From Salipiger profundus (lineage in GTDB: Bacteria; Pseudomonadota; Alphaproteobacteria; Rhodobacterales; Rhodobacteraceae), in the NCBI RefSeq assembly GCF_001969385.1, contig NZ_CP014796.1, forward strand, positions 2,435,501-2,499,500: a stretch of DNA of 64,000 bases, written 5' to 3'. Shown here one piece after another: positions 49,687-60,992 of the stretch. Every line of letters starts with the position of its first letter. Within the stretch, counting starts at the first letter, position 1. Position numbers and translations under genes: made by a program. The notes under the pieces were generated by a model. That model did no database searches. It was not told where the DNA came from and saw only the letters and a list, made by a program, of their open reading frames with translations.

Positions 49687-50628
49687 ATGAGTCAGGACAA
49701 ACCCCTTCTGGGCATCATGCTGATGCTCGGCTTCTGCATCGTTGCGCCGCTCGCCGATGCGGTTGCCAAGATCCTCGGGCCGCATGTGCCCCTCGCGGAG
49801 CTTGTCTTCGTCCGGTTCGCGATACAGGCGGCGGTTCTGATCCCGCTCATGGTTCTGACCGGGCGCGCCTGGCGGTTCCGCCGCAAGGTCATGGCGATCA
49901 CCTTCCTGCGCACGCTGCTGCATATCCTCGGTATCGGAATGATGGTGTCCGCGCTGCGCTACCTGCCGCTCGCCGACGCGGTTGCGATCGCCTTCATCAT
50001 GCCGTTCCTGATGCTTCTCCTGGGCCACTTCGCACTGGGAGAAGAGGTCGGCTGGCGCCGGCTCGCGGCCTGTGCGGTCGGCTTCGTCGGCACGCTGATG
50101 GTCGTGCAGCCCGCCTTCCGTGATGTGGGCTGGCCGGCGCTCCTGCCGCTCGGGGTCGCGGTGAATTTCTCGGTCTTCATGCTCACCACCCGCATCATCT
50201 CGCGCGAGATCGACGCGATCTCGCTTCAGGCGATTTCCGGCATCATGGCGGTTGTGGTGATCGGCCTGCTCCTGCTTGTGATCCCCGAGGGCCGCGTGCC
50301 CGACATCGCCTGGCGCTCGGTCGGGCTGGACCTCTGGGGGCTGCTGCTCGCCATCGGCCTGCTCGGCACGCTGGGTCACCTGCTGATGACCTGGTCCCTG
50401 CGCTACGCACCGGGGGCAACCCTCGCGCCGATGCAGTATCTCGAGATCCCCTTCGCCACGATCTTCGGGTTCCTGATCTTCGGAGACCTGCCGAACCCGC
50501 TTGCCACTCTCGGCATCAGCATCACGATGGCAGCCGGACTCTACATATTCATGCGCGAGCGGGCCACGCTTCGGGCGCAGAAAGAAGCCCCTGCGCCAGT
50601 GCCGGAAGTTGTTCCACCGGCAGAATGA
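49687..50628 (+). CDS. DMT-superfamily (EamA) exporter
   Basis: 313 residues with ten predicted membrane helices in two EamA repeats, starting MSQDKPLLGIMLMLGFCIVA. The first repeat has PLADAVAIAFIMPFLMLLLG; the second has APGATLAPMQYLEIPFATIF, where the positions characteristic of the family occur. Probably exports a small metabolite; substrate unknown. Its last 80 bp overlap the convergent thiamine pyrophosphokinase gene, so the cytoplasmic Glu/Pro-rich tail (QKEAPAPVPEVVPPAE) is coded opposite that enzyme's C-terminus. Confidence 0.88.
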   Translation: MSQDKPLLGIMLMLGFCIVAPLADAVAKILGPHVPLAELVFVRFAIQAAVLIPLMVLTGRAWRFRRKVMAITFLRTLLHILGIGMMVSALRYLPLADAVAIAFIMPFLMLLLGHFALGEEVGWRRLAACAVGFVGTLMVVQPAFRDVGWPALLPLGVAVNFSVFMLTTRIISREIDAISLQAISGIMAVVVIGLLLLVIPEGRVPDIAWRSVGLDLWGLLLAIGLLGTLGHLLMTWSLRYAPGATLAPMQYLEIPFATIFGFLIFGDLPNPLATLGISITMAAGLYIFMRERATLRAQKEAPAPVPEVVPPAE

Positions 50629-51238
50629 CCAGCATCAGGGGCGCGTCGAAGCTTAGCTCGAGGCATTCCGCGTTGGTCTCGTTCGAAGTGCCGACGCGCA
50701 GCCCGGGGGCGAAATCGAGCCCCGAAAGCGGCCAGCGCAGGCCGGTGCTGTCTCCGCGCACATCCCCCATCGGAAACAGCGAGACTCGCGTGCGCGGTGG
50801 CAGTGCGAGCCCCAGCCGCGGCGGCGCCAGCGCGATGATGTCGGACTGGCCGATCAGGATGCAGCGCTTCTCGGCTCGGCGGGCAAGCACCGTGAGGCCC
50901 GCAAGCTGGTGATCGATGCGCGGATCCAGAAAGCCCGTGCCGTAGATGAGCGGTGCCGCGATGTTCCTCAGGCACTTGTCGAAATCGGTGCTGTCCTGTT
51001 CGGGAATGTGGTGAATCCGCTCCGGCGGGATCTGCGCCCGCGCCTCGTCGGGCAGGGAGTCGAGGTCGCCGATGACCGCCTCGGGCGTTATGCCGTGCCG
51101 CAGCAGCGTGTCCGCACCGCTGTCTGCCGCGACATGCCGGCGGCAGTCGGCCAGCAGCGCATTCAGCACGTCTGGGTTGCTCGTGCCGCCGCCGACAAGA
51201 AGGATCGGCTCGGAGCTTTGGACAATTGATCGATTCAT
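50549..51238 (-). CDS. Thiamine pyrophosphokinase
   Basis: 229 residues; transfers pyrophosphate from ATP to thiamine to make the cofactor. Family blocks: AADSGADTLLRHGITPEAVI, GDLDSLPDEAR, and EQDSTDFDKCLRN, with the Asp-rich metal and ATP sites; RIDHQLAGLTVL corresponds to the usual R-x-D-H motif. The C-terminal beta-sandwich binds thiamine. The 3' end overlaps the convergent transporter gene by 80 bp. I see no THI-box (thiamine riboswitch) in the 137 bp upstream. Confidence 0.9.
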   Translation of the reverse strand: MNRSIVQSSEPILLVGGGTSNPDVLNALLADCRRHVAADSGADTLLRHGITPEAVIGDLDSLPDEARAQIPPERIHHIPEQDSTDFDKCLRNIAAPLIYGTGFLDPRIDHQLAGLTVLARRAEKRCILIGQSDIIALAPPRLGLALPPRTRVSLFPMGDVRGDSTGLRWPLSGLDFAPGLRVGTSNETNAECLELSFDAPLMLVILPVEQLPALAQGLLSAPEAWPARA

Positions 51239-51375
51239 GGTGAATTAATGGCTTTTCGCGAAACAGGACACAATGTGGACACGAAATGATACGCTCCATT
51301 CCCAAGATTCGTTCGGCTTTCGTCTCGGATGTCATGGTAAATGCTTTGTTGCATAGCGAATGAAAGTGAGCAGCA

Positions 51376-53592
51376 ATGGTGAGTTCGAGCAAGATTCTGA
51401 CGGTCTCCTACGGCACCTTCTCCTGCACGGCGGAAGGCTTCGAGGATCCGCTCGGGGTGGTCAAGGACACCACCCATTTCTTTCGTGGCATCGTTCACGA
51501 GGACCGTTTCTTCGGTGCCGAGCCGCCGCAGTTCGACCCCGAACTCGCTGCCCAGCTCCTGCAGGCGCAACTCGCGTCCGAGCCAGGCGAGGGTGCGCTG
51601 ACGCTGCAAAACCCCTATCGCGGGGGCGGCGCGTCGCCGGGTGCGCTGAGCGCCGCGCTTTCAGCCGGCCCGGTGACGGTGCGCAAGGCGCCGCAGGCCG
51701 AGCAGGCGCCGGTCGAGGAGGCAGAGATCGCAGCAGAGCGTGGCGACGAGCCCGCGAGTGTCGAGCCCGAAGCAAAGCCGACTGCGACTCCGCATCAGGA
51801 GACCATTGCCGGCGCACCGGAAGCGTCCGCCCCGGTCGAGACGCCGACGCCGCAGCCTTCCGAGGAACCCCGGGGCGCGGCAGATGCCGCCCCCGAGTCG
51901 ATCGACGCCGACCTGATCGAGCCGGAAGAAGAGAGCCGCGGGCTCGCAGACAGCATCGCCGCGGCGCTTGCCGAGAGCGATGTCGTGCCGTCTGAGGGCG
52001 CGCCGGGCGCCGACAGTCTCGAAGCGGAGGCCGAGTATTTCGAGGATATCGAGGAAGTCGAGACGCCTCCGGCACGTCCGCGCCCCGCTGCGGCCTCGAC
52101 CGATCCCGAGAGTGTCGCGGCCAAGCTGCGCCGTATCCGCGAGGTCGTCTCGGCCGGCAAGCCCGCAGCGCGCCGGCTCTCGCTGGAAGACGAGAACGGA
52201 GACGCGACCGCGCGGCAGGAGGACCTCGCTGTCGACAAGCTGCCGGAAGCCGAGTTCGATGAGGAGCCCGATGACGCTTCCGCCGCGCCGGCAGCGTCCG
52301 CCGCGCAGCGCCGGTCGCCGGCAGAAGCGCCTCTGCCCCCCGTTCGTCGCGCCCGTGCGCGTGTCGTTAAAGTGAAGCGGGCGCAATTCGACACTGCCGT
52401 GGCCAAGGGGGCGCTCGAAGAAGTGCAGGAGGCCGCAGAACCCGCGCGTCAGGATACGGTAAGCAGCCTCAGCCGCGAGGACGAAGACGATCTCGTCCGC
52501 GAACTTGCCGCCGTGAAAGCCGAGCTCGAGGCGGACTTTGGCAACGCATGGAACGATGAGGATACGCAGGATGTGCGCCCGTCGGCCGGTGTCGATGATG
52601 TCGACGAAGCGGTTTCTTCGGTTGTGGCCGAAGACGAGGGGGGCGACTGGGATTTCGGCGACGAGTGGGGCGAGGAGGACGATGCCTTCGGCGCGCCCGA
52701 GCGCTCGGAGGACGAGGTCGATGACGAGCGTGCGCTGCTCGATGACGACGCCTGGGGCGACGAGGACGAGGATACTTCGGAACCGGTCGTGCGGTTCCTC
52801 GACGAGACCGAAGGCGAGGGAGATCAGCTGTCGGAGGAGGCTGCGGAAGAAATCCAGCGCGCTGCGGCCGAAAGCGCCCGCAAGGCCGTTAAAATGTCGA
52901 GCCCTGCGCGAGCCATGCTCACGGAGAAGAGCGTACGCGACAACGACGCGTCGCGCATTCTCGACGAAACCAACACCCAGCTCGAGGAGCCCGAGGGCAA
53001 CCGGCGGCGCAGCGCCATCGCGCATCTGCGCGCCGCCGTGGCCGCAACCCGGGCCGACAAGCTGCTGGGCCGCAAGGCCGACAGCGAGGAGGTCATCGAG
53101 CCCTACCGCGAGGATCTTGCCAACGCGGTGCGCCCGCGTCGCCCGCGGGCGCCCGAGAGCCACACCGAACGCCCCGTCGAGCCCGGCCGCCAGGCGCCGC
53201 TCAAGCTCGTGGCCGAACAGCGTGTCGATGCGTCCATGGCGCCGGCCCGCCCGCGCCGGGTCCGCCTGAGCGATTTCGAGGATGAGATCGGTTCCGGCGA
53301 AGAGGTCGGGGATTTCGCCGAATACGCGCAGAGCGTCGGTGCCAGTGACCTGCCCGAGCTGCTCGAGGCGGCGGCGGCCTACATGTCCTTCGTCGAGGGG
53401 CGCGAGCAGTTCTCGCGGCCGCAGCTCATGACCAAGGTGCGGCAGGCGGAGGCCAGCGAATCCAGCCGCGAGGACCGGCTGCGCTCGTTCGGCCAGCTCC
53501 TGCGCGAGGGCAAGATCGAGAAGACCCGCGGTGGGCGCTTCACCGCCTCGGAGCGGATCAGCTTCAAGCCCGACGCCCGCGCGGCCGGCTGA
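51376..53592 (+). CDS. Large acidic Rhodobacterales protein of unknown function
   Basis: 738 residues in three parts. The N-terminus (ILTVSYGTFSCTAEGFEDPL followed by HFFRGIVHEDRFFGAEPPQFD, residues ~7-54) looks like a small conserved domain. A very long, Asp/Glu/Ala/Pro-rich region (~residues 70-560) follows, with runs such as DEWGEEDDAFGAPERSEDEVD and little predicted structure. A conserved, mixed-charge C-terminal domain (DFAEYAQSVGASDLPELLEA, then MSFVEGREQFSRPQLMTKVR) ends the protein. No signal peptide or membrane helix. I recall relatives labelled 'chemotaxis protein CheA', but none of the CheA kinase motifs is present, so I do not use that name. Confidence 0.75.
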   Translation: MVSSSKILTVSYGTFSCTAEGFEDPLGVVKDTTHFFRGIVHEDRFFGAEPPQFDPELAAQLLQAQLASEPGEGALTLQNPYRGGGASPGALSAALSAGPVTVRKAPQAEQAPVEEAEIAAERGDEPASVEPEAKPTATPHQETIAGAPEASAPVETPTPQPSEEPRGAADAAPESIDADLIEPEEESRGLADSIAAALAESDVVPSEGAPGADSLEAEAEYFEDIEEVETPPARPRPAAASTDPESVAAKLRRIREVVSAGKPAARRLSLEDENGDATARQEDLAVDKLPEAEFDEEPDDASAAPAASAAQRRSPAEAPLPPVRRARARVVKVKRAQFDTAVAKGALEEVQEAAEPARQDTVSSLSREDEDDLVRELAAVKAELEADFGNAWNDEDTQDVRPSAGVDDVDEAVSSVVAEDEGGDWDFGDEWGEEDDAFGAPERSEDEVDDERALLDDDAWGDEDEDTSEPVVRFLDETEGEGDQLSEEAAEEIQRAAAESARKAVKMSSPARAMLTEKSVRDNDASRILDETNTQLEEPEGNRRRSAIAHLRAAVAATRADKLLGRKADSEEVIEPYREDLANAVRPRRPRAPESHTERPVEPGRQAPLKLVAEQRVDASMAPARPRRVRLSDFEDEIGSGEEVGDFAEYAQSVGASDLPELLEAAAAYMSFVEGREQFSRPQLMTKVRQAEASESSREDRLRSFGQLLREGKIEKTRGGRFTASERISFKPDARAAG

Positions 53593-53666
53593 CACGGGTT
53601 TCGATCCGACGAGATGGACGGCGGGTGCGTGAGCGCCCGCCGTTTCGCTTGTTTGGGTCGTGGGGC

Positions 53667-53732
53667 AGGGGGCGCTGCCCCCTCTGCGGCTGCGCCGCAT
53701 TCACTCCCGAGGGTATTTGGAAAGAGAAGAAG
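53667..53732 (+). repeat. Dispersed GC-stem/GAGGGTATTT repeat, copy 5
   Basis: AGGGGGCGCTGCCCCCT, then a TGCGGCTGCGCCGCA stem, TTCACTCCCGAGGGTATTTG, GAAA and GAGAAGAAG. It lies 75 bp after the 738-residue gene and 10 bp before the end of the convergent Lrp gene. GAGAAGAAG tail subtype; one of the most complete copies. Confidence 0.88.
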
Positions 53733-53741
53733 GGACCGGCG

Positions 53742-54179
53742 TCAGCCGCGGCGGTCGATCTTGGTGCTCAGGTGGATGAGGCTTTCCGAGCTGCGCACGC
53801 CCCGGGCCTCGGCGATGCGGTCGAGGGTGGCGTCGAGTTCCTCGGTCGAGGCGGCGCAGACGATGACCATGAGATCGACCCGCCCCGAGGCGGTGTGCAC
53901 GGTCTCGACCGCGGGCAGCTGGCGGAGGCGAGAGAGCACTTCGGCCTGCGCGCGCGGCTCGATGCAGACGAGCACCGTGGCGCGGATCGCCTCCTTCAGC
54001 GCGGCGCCACGGCGGATGGTGAAGCCGGCGATGGCGCCCCGGGCGACGAGCCGCTCGATCCGGGCCTGCACGGTGGTGCGGGCGAGGCCGAGACGGCGCG
54101 CGAGATCGGAGACGGGCATGCGCGCATCGGCGGAGAGCAGCGCTACGAGCGCCCGGTCGGTTTCGTCGATTTTGGTCAT
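53742..54179 (-). CDS. Lrp/AsnC family transcriptional regulator
   Basis: 145 residues with an N-terminal helix-turn-helix (DETDRALVALLSADARMPVS, then DLARRLGLARTTVQARIERL) and a C-terminal RAM ligand domain (ATVLVCIEPRAQAEVLSRLR). Such proteins sense amino acids or related compounds. It is divergent from the PLP decarboxylase gene with a 111-bp gap, so that gene is the most likely target. The stand-alone RAM protein at 22041-22280 might form mixed assemblies with it. Confidence 0.92.
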   Translation of the reverse strand: MTKIDETDRALVALLSADARMPVSDLARRLGLARTTVQARIERLVARGAIAGFTIRRGAALKEAIRATVLVCIEPRAQAEVLSRLRQLPAVETVHTASGRVDLMVIVCAASTEELDATLDRIAEARGVRSSESLIHLSTKIDRRG

Positions 54180-54290
54180 GGTCTCGTCAAATTGCCCTCT
54201 CTTGCGTGCAGTTTGCCAAATCCGCCGGACGAAATCGAGCGTTTCCGCATGCACACTGGACAGAAACAGCGTGAACAGGAAGGACATGTC

Positions 54291-55418
54291 ATGGGGATCG
54301 AGCAGACCCTCTTGCCCACACCCGAGCGATGGCTGGCGCGGAGCTGTCCTGACGACCCGGTCTTCTTCTTCTGTCCGGTCCGGCTGCAGCAGGTCGCCCG
54401 GCGGTTTCGCGAGGGGTTTCCCGGTCTGGTGACCTACGCGGTGAAGGCGAACCCGGCGCCGGAGGTGCTCGACGGGCTGGTCGCGGCGGGCGTGCGCGCC
54501 TTCGACGTGGCCTCGCCGGCGGAGATGGCGCTTGTCCGCCGACACTGTCCGGATGCGGTGCTGCATTATCACAACCCGGTGCGCTCGGAAGCCGAGATCG
54601 AGGCTGGGATCGAGCAGGGCTGCGTCTCGTGGTCGGTCGACCGGATGCGCGAGCTCGACAAGCTGGCGCGGCTGCCGCGCGGCACCGAGGTCGCGGTGCG
54701 GCTGAAGCTGCCGGTGACGGGCGCGGCCTATGATTTCGGCGCCAAGTTCGGCGCCGAGCCCGGGCTCGCGGTGGCCCTGTTGCGGCGGGTGGCGGAGATG
54801 GGGTTCACGCCCTCTCTGACCTTTCACCCGGGAACGCAGTGCCGGACCGCGGCCCCTTGGGCGCGTTATATCCACACGGCCGCGGAGATCGCCCGCGAGG
54901 CTGGCGTCGCGCTCTGTCGGCTGAATGTCGGGGGCGGCTTTCCCTCGGACCGTGGCGAGGGGCGACCGGAGCTCGAGACCATCTTCGACACCATCTCCGG
55001 GGCGGCCCGTGCGGCCTTTGAGAGCCCGCCGCAGCTGGTCTGCGAGCCGGGGCGGGGGCTCTGTGCCGAGGCGCTGATGCTGGCGCTTCGGGTGAAGACG
55101 GTCGAGGAGGAGGCGGTCTTCGTCAACGATGGCATCTACGGTGGCATGGCGGAATGGCGTGACCTCGGGCCGATGGGGCGGTTGCGGGTGGTGCGGCCGG
55201 ACGGGCTGCCGCGCGGCGGGGCTCTGCGTGCGCGCATCGTCTTCGGTCCGACCTGTGACAGCCTCGACCGGCTGCCCGAGCCGGTGGTGCTGCCGGAGGC
55301 GATCCGAGAGGATGACTATATCGTCTTCGAGGGAATGGGGGCCTATTCCCGTGCGCTCGTGACAGGCTTCAACGGCTACGGTGCGCGCAGGATCGTGCGG
55401 ATGACGGCAGGCTGCTGA
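54291..55418 (+). CDS. Fold type III PLP decarboxylase (ornithine/lysine/diaminopimelate decarboxylase family)
   Basis: 375 residues. PLP lysine in LVTYAVKANPAPEVL near residue 50, the phosphate-binding LNVGGGFPSD, and the active-site Cys in FGPTCDSLDRLPEP near residue 320, as in ornithine decarboxylase. Length and layout fit short bacterial ornithine decarboxylases, which make putrescine; lysine or diaminopimelate as substrate cannot be excluded. AGGAAGGA lies 6 nt before the ATG. Divergent from an Lrp regulator, which presumably controls it. Confidence 0.87.
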   Translation: MGIEQTLLPTPERWLARSCPDDPVFFFCPVRLQQVARRFREGFPGLVTYAVKANPAPEVLDGLVAAGVRAFDVASPAEMALVRRHCPDAVLHYHNPVRSEAEIEAGIEQGCVSWSVDRMRELDKLARLPRGTEVAVRLKLPVTGAAYDFGAKFGAEPGLAVALLRRVAEMGFTPSLTFHPGTQCRTAAPWARYIHTAAEIAREAGVALCRLNVGGGFPSDRGEGRPELETIFDTISGAARAAFESPPQLVCEPGRGLCAEALMLALRVKTVEEEAVFVNDGIYGGMAEWRDLGPMGRLRVVRPDGLPRGGALRARIVFGPTCDSLDRLPEPVVLPEAIREDDYIVFEGMGAYSRALVTGFNGYGARRIVRMTAGC

Positions 55419-55502
55419 GATTTCCGCCTCGCGGCGCTGGACATGGGCCGGGGCCTGCTTACAGTCGCGCGAAACGGACAAGCGACGCGCGAGGGATCCC
55501 CG

Positions 55503-57794
<2,292 letters not shown>

Positions 57795-57951
57795 GGGTCG
57801 CCGGATGCAGGGCAGACTTTTTGGAAACGTCAAGTTTTTTGGTCACGCTTCGTTGAACGGACTTCCATTTGTGGCTTTCGCGCCCATATCGAGTGCAGGA
57901 TCGCGGAGCCGGAACCTCCGCGACGCCTTCACTGTCCCTCGTTCCGCACTG

Positions 57952-57983
57952 GCGCCCAAGGCTTTCCTTGGGCGCTTTTTCTT
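57952..57983 (+). terminator. Strong intrinsic terminator
   Basis: GCGCCCAAGG and CCTTGGGCGC pair perfectly over 10 bp around CTTT, followed by TTTTTCTT. A second hairpin (TCGCGGAG/CTCCGCGA, 57901-57923) lies just before it. It is 157 bp beyond the molybdenum hydroxylase stop, farther than expected for that gene alone. Confidence 0.8.
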
Positions 57984-58010
57984 TGTCGAGGCGCAGGCTA
58001 GGGTGCCCGC

Positions 58011-58478
58011 ATGAGCTATTCCGACGCTTTCCTGAAAGAGATTCTCGCGCGCACCAAGGTGGTCGCGGTGGTGGGGGTATCGCTCAACCCGATCCGACCG
58101 AGCTATTACGTGGCGCGCTACCTGAGCCTCAAGGGCTATCGCGTCATCGGCGTGAACCCCGGTCACGTGGGCGCGACGCTCTTCGGTGAAGAGGTGAGGG
58201 GCGCCATCGAGGACCTGCCGGCCGAGGTGGACATGGTCGACATCTTCCGTCGGCCCGAGGCCGTGCCGCCCATCGTCGCGGCGGCGCTTGACCACCTGCC
58301 GAACCTGCGGACCGTCTGGATGCAGATCGGCGTCGAGCACGCGGAGGCCGCCGCGGCGGCCGAGGCGCGTGGCATCGAGGTGGTGATGAACCGCTGCCCG
58401 AAGATCGAGTACCAGCGCCTGCACGGCGAACTGCGCATGGGTGGCTTCAACACCGGCGTCATCTCGTCGAAACTCTGA
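58011..58478 (+). CDS. CoA-binding (YccU-type) protein
   Basis: 155 residues of Rossmann-like CoA-binding domain: VVAVVGVSLNPIRPSYYVAR with the nucleotide loop, GYRVIGVNPGHVGATLFGEE, and TVWMQIGVEHAEAAAAAEAR, then VVMNRCPKIEYQRLHGEL with the conserved Cys. YccU-type proteins resemble the CoA-binding part of succinyl-CoA synthetase; the cellular role is unclear. It lies just after a strong terminator, so its promoter must overlap that short region. Confidence 0.9.
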   Translation: MSYSDAFLKEILARTKVVAVVGVSLNPIRPSYYVARYLSLKGYRVIGVNPGHVGATLFGEEVRGAIEDLPAEVDMVDIFRRPEAVPPIVAAALDHLPNLRTVWMQIGVEHAEAAAAAEARGIEVVMNRCPKIEYQRLHGELRMGGFNTGVISSKL

Positions 58479-58546
58479 CGCCGGTCGACGCTCGTTGCCG
58501 GAGGCAACATCGCCCCGCCCACCGTCCCGCAGGCCGACGCAAGGGT

Positions 58547-58609
58547 CTTCTCCGGTTTTCAAATACCCTCGGGGGAGTCGCGCGTAGCGCGGCGGGGGCC
58601 GAGCCCCCA
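58547..58609 (-). repeat. Dispersed GC-stem/GAGGGTATTT repeat, copy 6
   Basis: Minus-strand orientation, beginning just after the hisE stop: GGGGGCTCGGCCCCC stem, a CCGCGCTACGCGCG stem, ACTCCCCCGAGGGTATTTG, AAAA and CCGGAGAAG. CCGGAGAAG tail subtype. Confidence 0.85.
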
Positions 58610-58616
58610 GGCAACG

Positions 58617-58928
58617 TCAGCCGCCCCGCGATGCCTTCTCGGCCAGGCCGGACCGCCCCTGCCGACGGGCGAGCTCCTCCATCACATCCGCCAACGGAAG
58701 ATCGCGCGCCTTCAGCATCACCAGAAAGTGGAATAGAACGTCCGCCGCTTCGCCGGTGAGCTTCTCGCGGTCGCCCTTCACTGCCTCGATGATTGCCTCG
58801 ATCGCTTCCTCGCCGAATTTCTCGGCGCATTTCTCGGGGCCCTTGGCCAGGAGCTTGGCCGTCCAGCTTTCGTCGGGCGAGGCTTCGGCGCGGGCGGCGA
58901 CGATGGCTTCGAGGTCTTCGAGCGTCAT
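58617..58928 (-). CDS. hisE: Phosphoribosyl-ATP pyrophosphatase
   Basis: Second step of histidine synthesis, 103 residues. MazG-like helical fold with [20 protein letters not shown] (the E-x-x-E metal motif) and [18 protein letters not shown] (the E-x-x-D motif). The ATG shares one base with the hisF stop (TGATG), so the two are coupled. Dispersed repeat copy 6 follows the stop. Confidence 0.94.
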   Translation of the reverse strand: MTLEDLEAIVAARAEASPDESWTAKLLAKGPEKCAEKFGEEAIEAIIEAVKGDREKLTGEAADVLFHFLVMLKARDLPLADVMEELARRQGRSGLAEKASRGG

Positions 58929-59686
58929 CAGAACCTCACGGGAATGCCCGCGTCGGCCATGTGCTGCTTGGCCTCCGCGATGGTGTATGTGCCGAAGTGG
59001 AAGATCGACGCCGCGAGCACCGCCGAGGCGTGGCCCTCGGTCACGCCCTCGACGAGGTGATCGAGCGTGCCGACCCCGCCCGATGCGATGACCGGCACAT
59101 CCACCGCGTCGGAGATCGCGCGGGTCAGGGGGATGTTGAAGCCCTGTTTCGTGCCGTCCCGGTCCATCGAGGTCAGTAGGATTTCCCCGGCGCCCTTCGC
59201 GGTGACGGTGCGCGCGAAGTCCAACGCGTCGATGCCGGTGGGTCGACGGCCGCCGTGGGTGAAGATCTCCCACTTGCCGGGGGCGACGGTCTTGGCGTCG
59301 ATCGCCACGACGATGCATTGCGAGCCGAAGTGATCGGCGGCCTCGGCCACCACGTCGGGGTTGGCGACGGCGGCGGAGTTGAAGCTGACCTTGTCGGCGC
59401 CGGCGAGCAGCAGGGCACGGACATCGGCGACGGTGCGCACGCCACCGCCCACGGTGAGCGGGATGAAGCATTGCTCGGCGGTGCGGGTGACCACGTCGAA
59501 CATGGTGCCGCGGTTCTCGTGGGTGGCGTGGATGTCGAGGAAGGTGATCTCGTCGGCGCCCGCGGCGTCATAGGCACGGGCGGCATCGACGGGATCGCCC
59601 GCATCGCGCAGGTCGACGAAATTGACGCCCTTGACCACGCGGCCGTCGGCGACATCGAGACAGGGAATGATGCGGGTCTTCAGCAT
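58928..59686 (-). CDS. hisF: Imidazole glycerol phosphate synthase, cyclase subunit HisF
   Basis: 252-residue TIM barrel that makes imidazole glycerol phosphate and AICAR with His[20 protein letters not shown] holds the first catalytic Asp, [19 protein letters not shown] and [18 protein letters not shown] hold the phosphate-binding loops, and [13 protein letters not shown] holds the second catalytic Asp. The ATG at 59686 starts at the usual [11 protein letters not shown]. hisE follows immediately; hisH and hisA are outside the window. Confidence 0.96.
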   Translation of the reverse strand: MLKTRIIPCLDVADGRVVKGVNFVDLRDAGDPVDAARAYDAAGADEITFLDIHATHENRGTMFDVVTRTAEQCFIPLTVGGGVRTVADVRALLLAGADKVSFNSAAVANPDVVAEAADHFGSQCIVVAIDAKTVAPGKWEIFTHGGRRPTGIDALDFARTVTAKGAGEILLTSMDRDGTKQGFNIPLTRAISDAVDVPVIASGGVGTLDHLVEGVTEGHASAVLAASIFHFGTYTIAEAKQHMADAGIPVRF

Positions 59687-59730
59687 GGGCGCCTTATGCC
59701 GTGGATCGCACGCGGTGGGAAGGGGGGATC

Positions 59731-59799
59731 GGGGGCTCTGCCCCCGTCCCGGACGGGGTCCGGGACTCCCCCGAGGGTATTTGTGAAACCGGAGAAGAG
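59731..59799 (+). repeat. Dispersed GC-stem/GAGGGTATTT repeat, copy 7
   Basis: GGGGGCTCTGCCCCC, then a GTCCCGGACGGGGTCCGGGAC stem, TCCCCCGAGGGTATTTG, TGAAA and CCGGAGAAG. It lies in the divergent gap between hisF and the THUMP methyltransferase gene. CCGGAGAAG tail subtype. Confidence 0.85.
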
Positions 59800-59841
59800 C
59801 AGGGGCTCGTCGCGGGGCGGCAAAGGCTGTATGCGAACGGA

Positions 59842-60945
59842 ATGGACACGACATTCGAGATCTTCCTGGCCTGCGCGCCGGGGCTGGAGGCGGCGCTTGC
59901 CGGCGAGGCGAAGGCGGCGGGTTTCGGCCCCTTGCGGCCGGAGGCGGGGGGCGTTGCTTTCGACGGGGACTGGGTAGACGTGTGGCGGGCGAACCTGACC
60001 TTGCGCGGCGCGGCACGGGTGCTGGCGCGGATCGGCGGGTTTCCGGCTGTGCATCTTGCGCAGCTCGACAAGCGGGCGCGGAAGTTTCCCTGGGGCGAGG
60101 TGCTGCGTGCCGATGTTCCGGTCAAGGTCGAGGCGGTGAGCCGTCGGTCTAAGATCTACCACGGCGGTGCCGCGAAGCAGCGGGTGGAGCGTGCGATTTC
60201 CGAGACCTTGGGCGCGCCGATCGGCGACGAGGGCGTGCGGCTGCTCGTGCGGATCGAGGAGAACATGGTGACCTTCTCGGTCGATACCTCGGGCGAGCCG
60301 TTGCATCGGCGCGGGCACAAGGAGGCGGTCGGCAAGGCGCCGATGCGCGAGACGCTGGCAGCGCTGTTCCTGCGGGAGTGCGGATACCGGGGCGAAGAGC
60401 CGGTGATCGATCCGATGTGCGGATCGGGCACTTTCGTCCTCGAGGCGGCCGAGATCGCGACCGGGCGGCTTCCGGGGCGCAGCCGGCCTTTCGATTTCGA
60501 GCGGCTCGCGGGGTTCGATACTGCGGCCTGGCAGGCGATGAAGGCCGAGGCCCCCGACCGACCGACCGGGCTGCGGTTCCGCGGGTTCGACCGCGATGCC
60601 GGCGCCGTCCGCATGGCCGGCGCCAACGCCGAGCGGGCAGGTGTCGCCGACGTCACCGATTTTGCCTGCCAGCCTCTGAGCGCGCTCGAGCGGCCTGAGG
60701 GTCCGGCGGGGCTGGTGATGGTGAACCCGCCCTACGGGGCGCGGATCGGCAAGCCCGGGCCGCTGCATGCCTTGCACCGGAGCCTTGGCGAGGTGCTGAT
60801 GCAGCGCTTCGGGGGCTGGCGCGTGGGAATCGTGACCTCGGAGCCGGGGCTCGCGCGGGCCACCGGGTTGCCGTTCCTGCCGCCGGGGCCGCCGGTGGCG
60901 CACGGGCCTCTCAAGATCCGGCTCTACCGCACCGAGCCTCTCTGA
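59842..60945 (+). CDS. THUMP-domain class I SAM-dependent RNA methyltransferase
   Basis: 367 residues. The N-terminal THUMP RNA-binding part (residues ~1-160) includes [20 protein letters not shown] and [20 protein letters not shown]. The catalytic domain has the SAM motif [19 protein letters not shown] near residue 191 and the amino-methylation motif NPPYGAR near residue 294. The architecture matches the N-terminal module of RlmL, which makes m2G in 23S rRNA; similar proteins are often called putative N6-adenine DNA methylases, but the THUMP domain argues for RNA. The target base is inferred. Confidence 0.9.
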   Translation: MDTTFEIFLACAPGLEAALAGEAKAAGFGPLRPEAGGVAFDGDWVDVWRANLTLRGAARVLARIGGFPAVHLAQLDKRARKFPWGEVLRADVPVKVEAVSRRSKIYHGGAAKQRVERAISETLGAPIGDEGVRLLVRIEENMVTFSVDTSGEPLHRRGHKEAVGKAPMRETLAALFLRECGYRGEEPVIDPMCGSGTFVLEAAEIATGRLPGRSRPFDFERLAGFDTAAWQAMKAEAPDRPTGLRFRGFDRDAGAVRMAGANAERAGVADVTDFACQPLSALERPEGPAGLVMVNPPYGARIGKPGPLHALHRSLGEVLMQRFGGWRVGIVTSEPGLARATGLPFLPPGPPVAHGPLKIRLYRTEPL

Positions 60946-60992
60946 CGTCTCGGCCCCTTATCCGGGGCGCGGATCGTGCTATATTGATGAGC

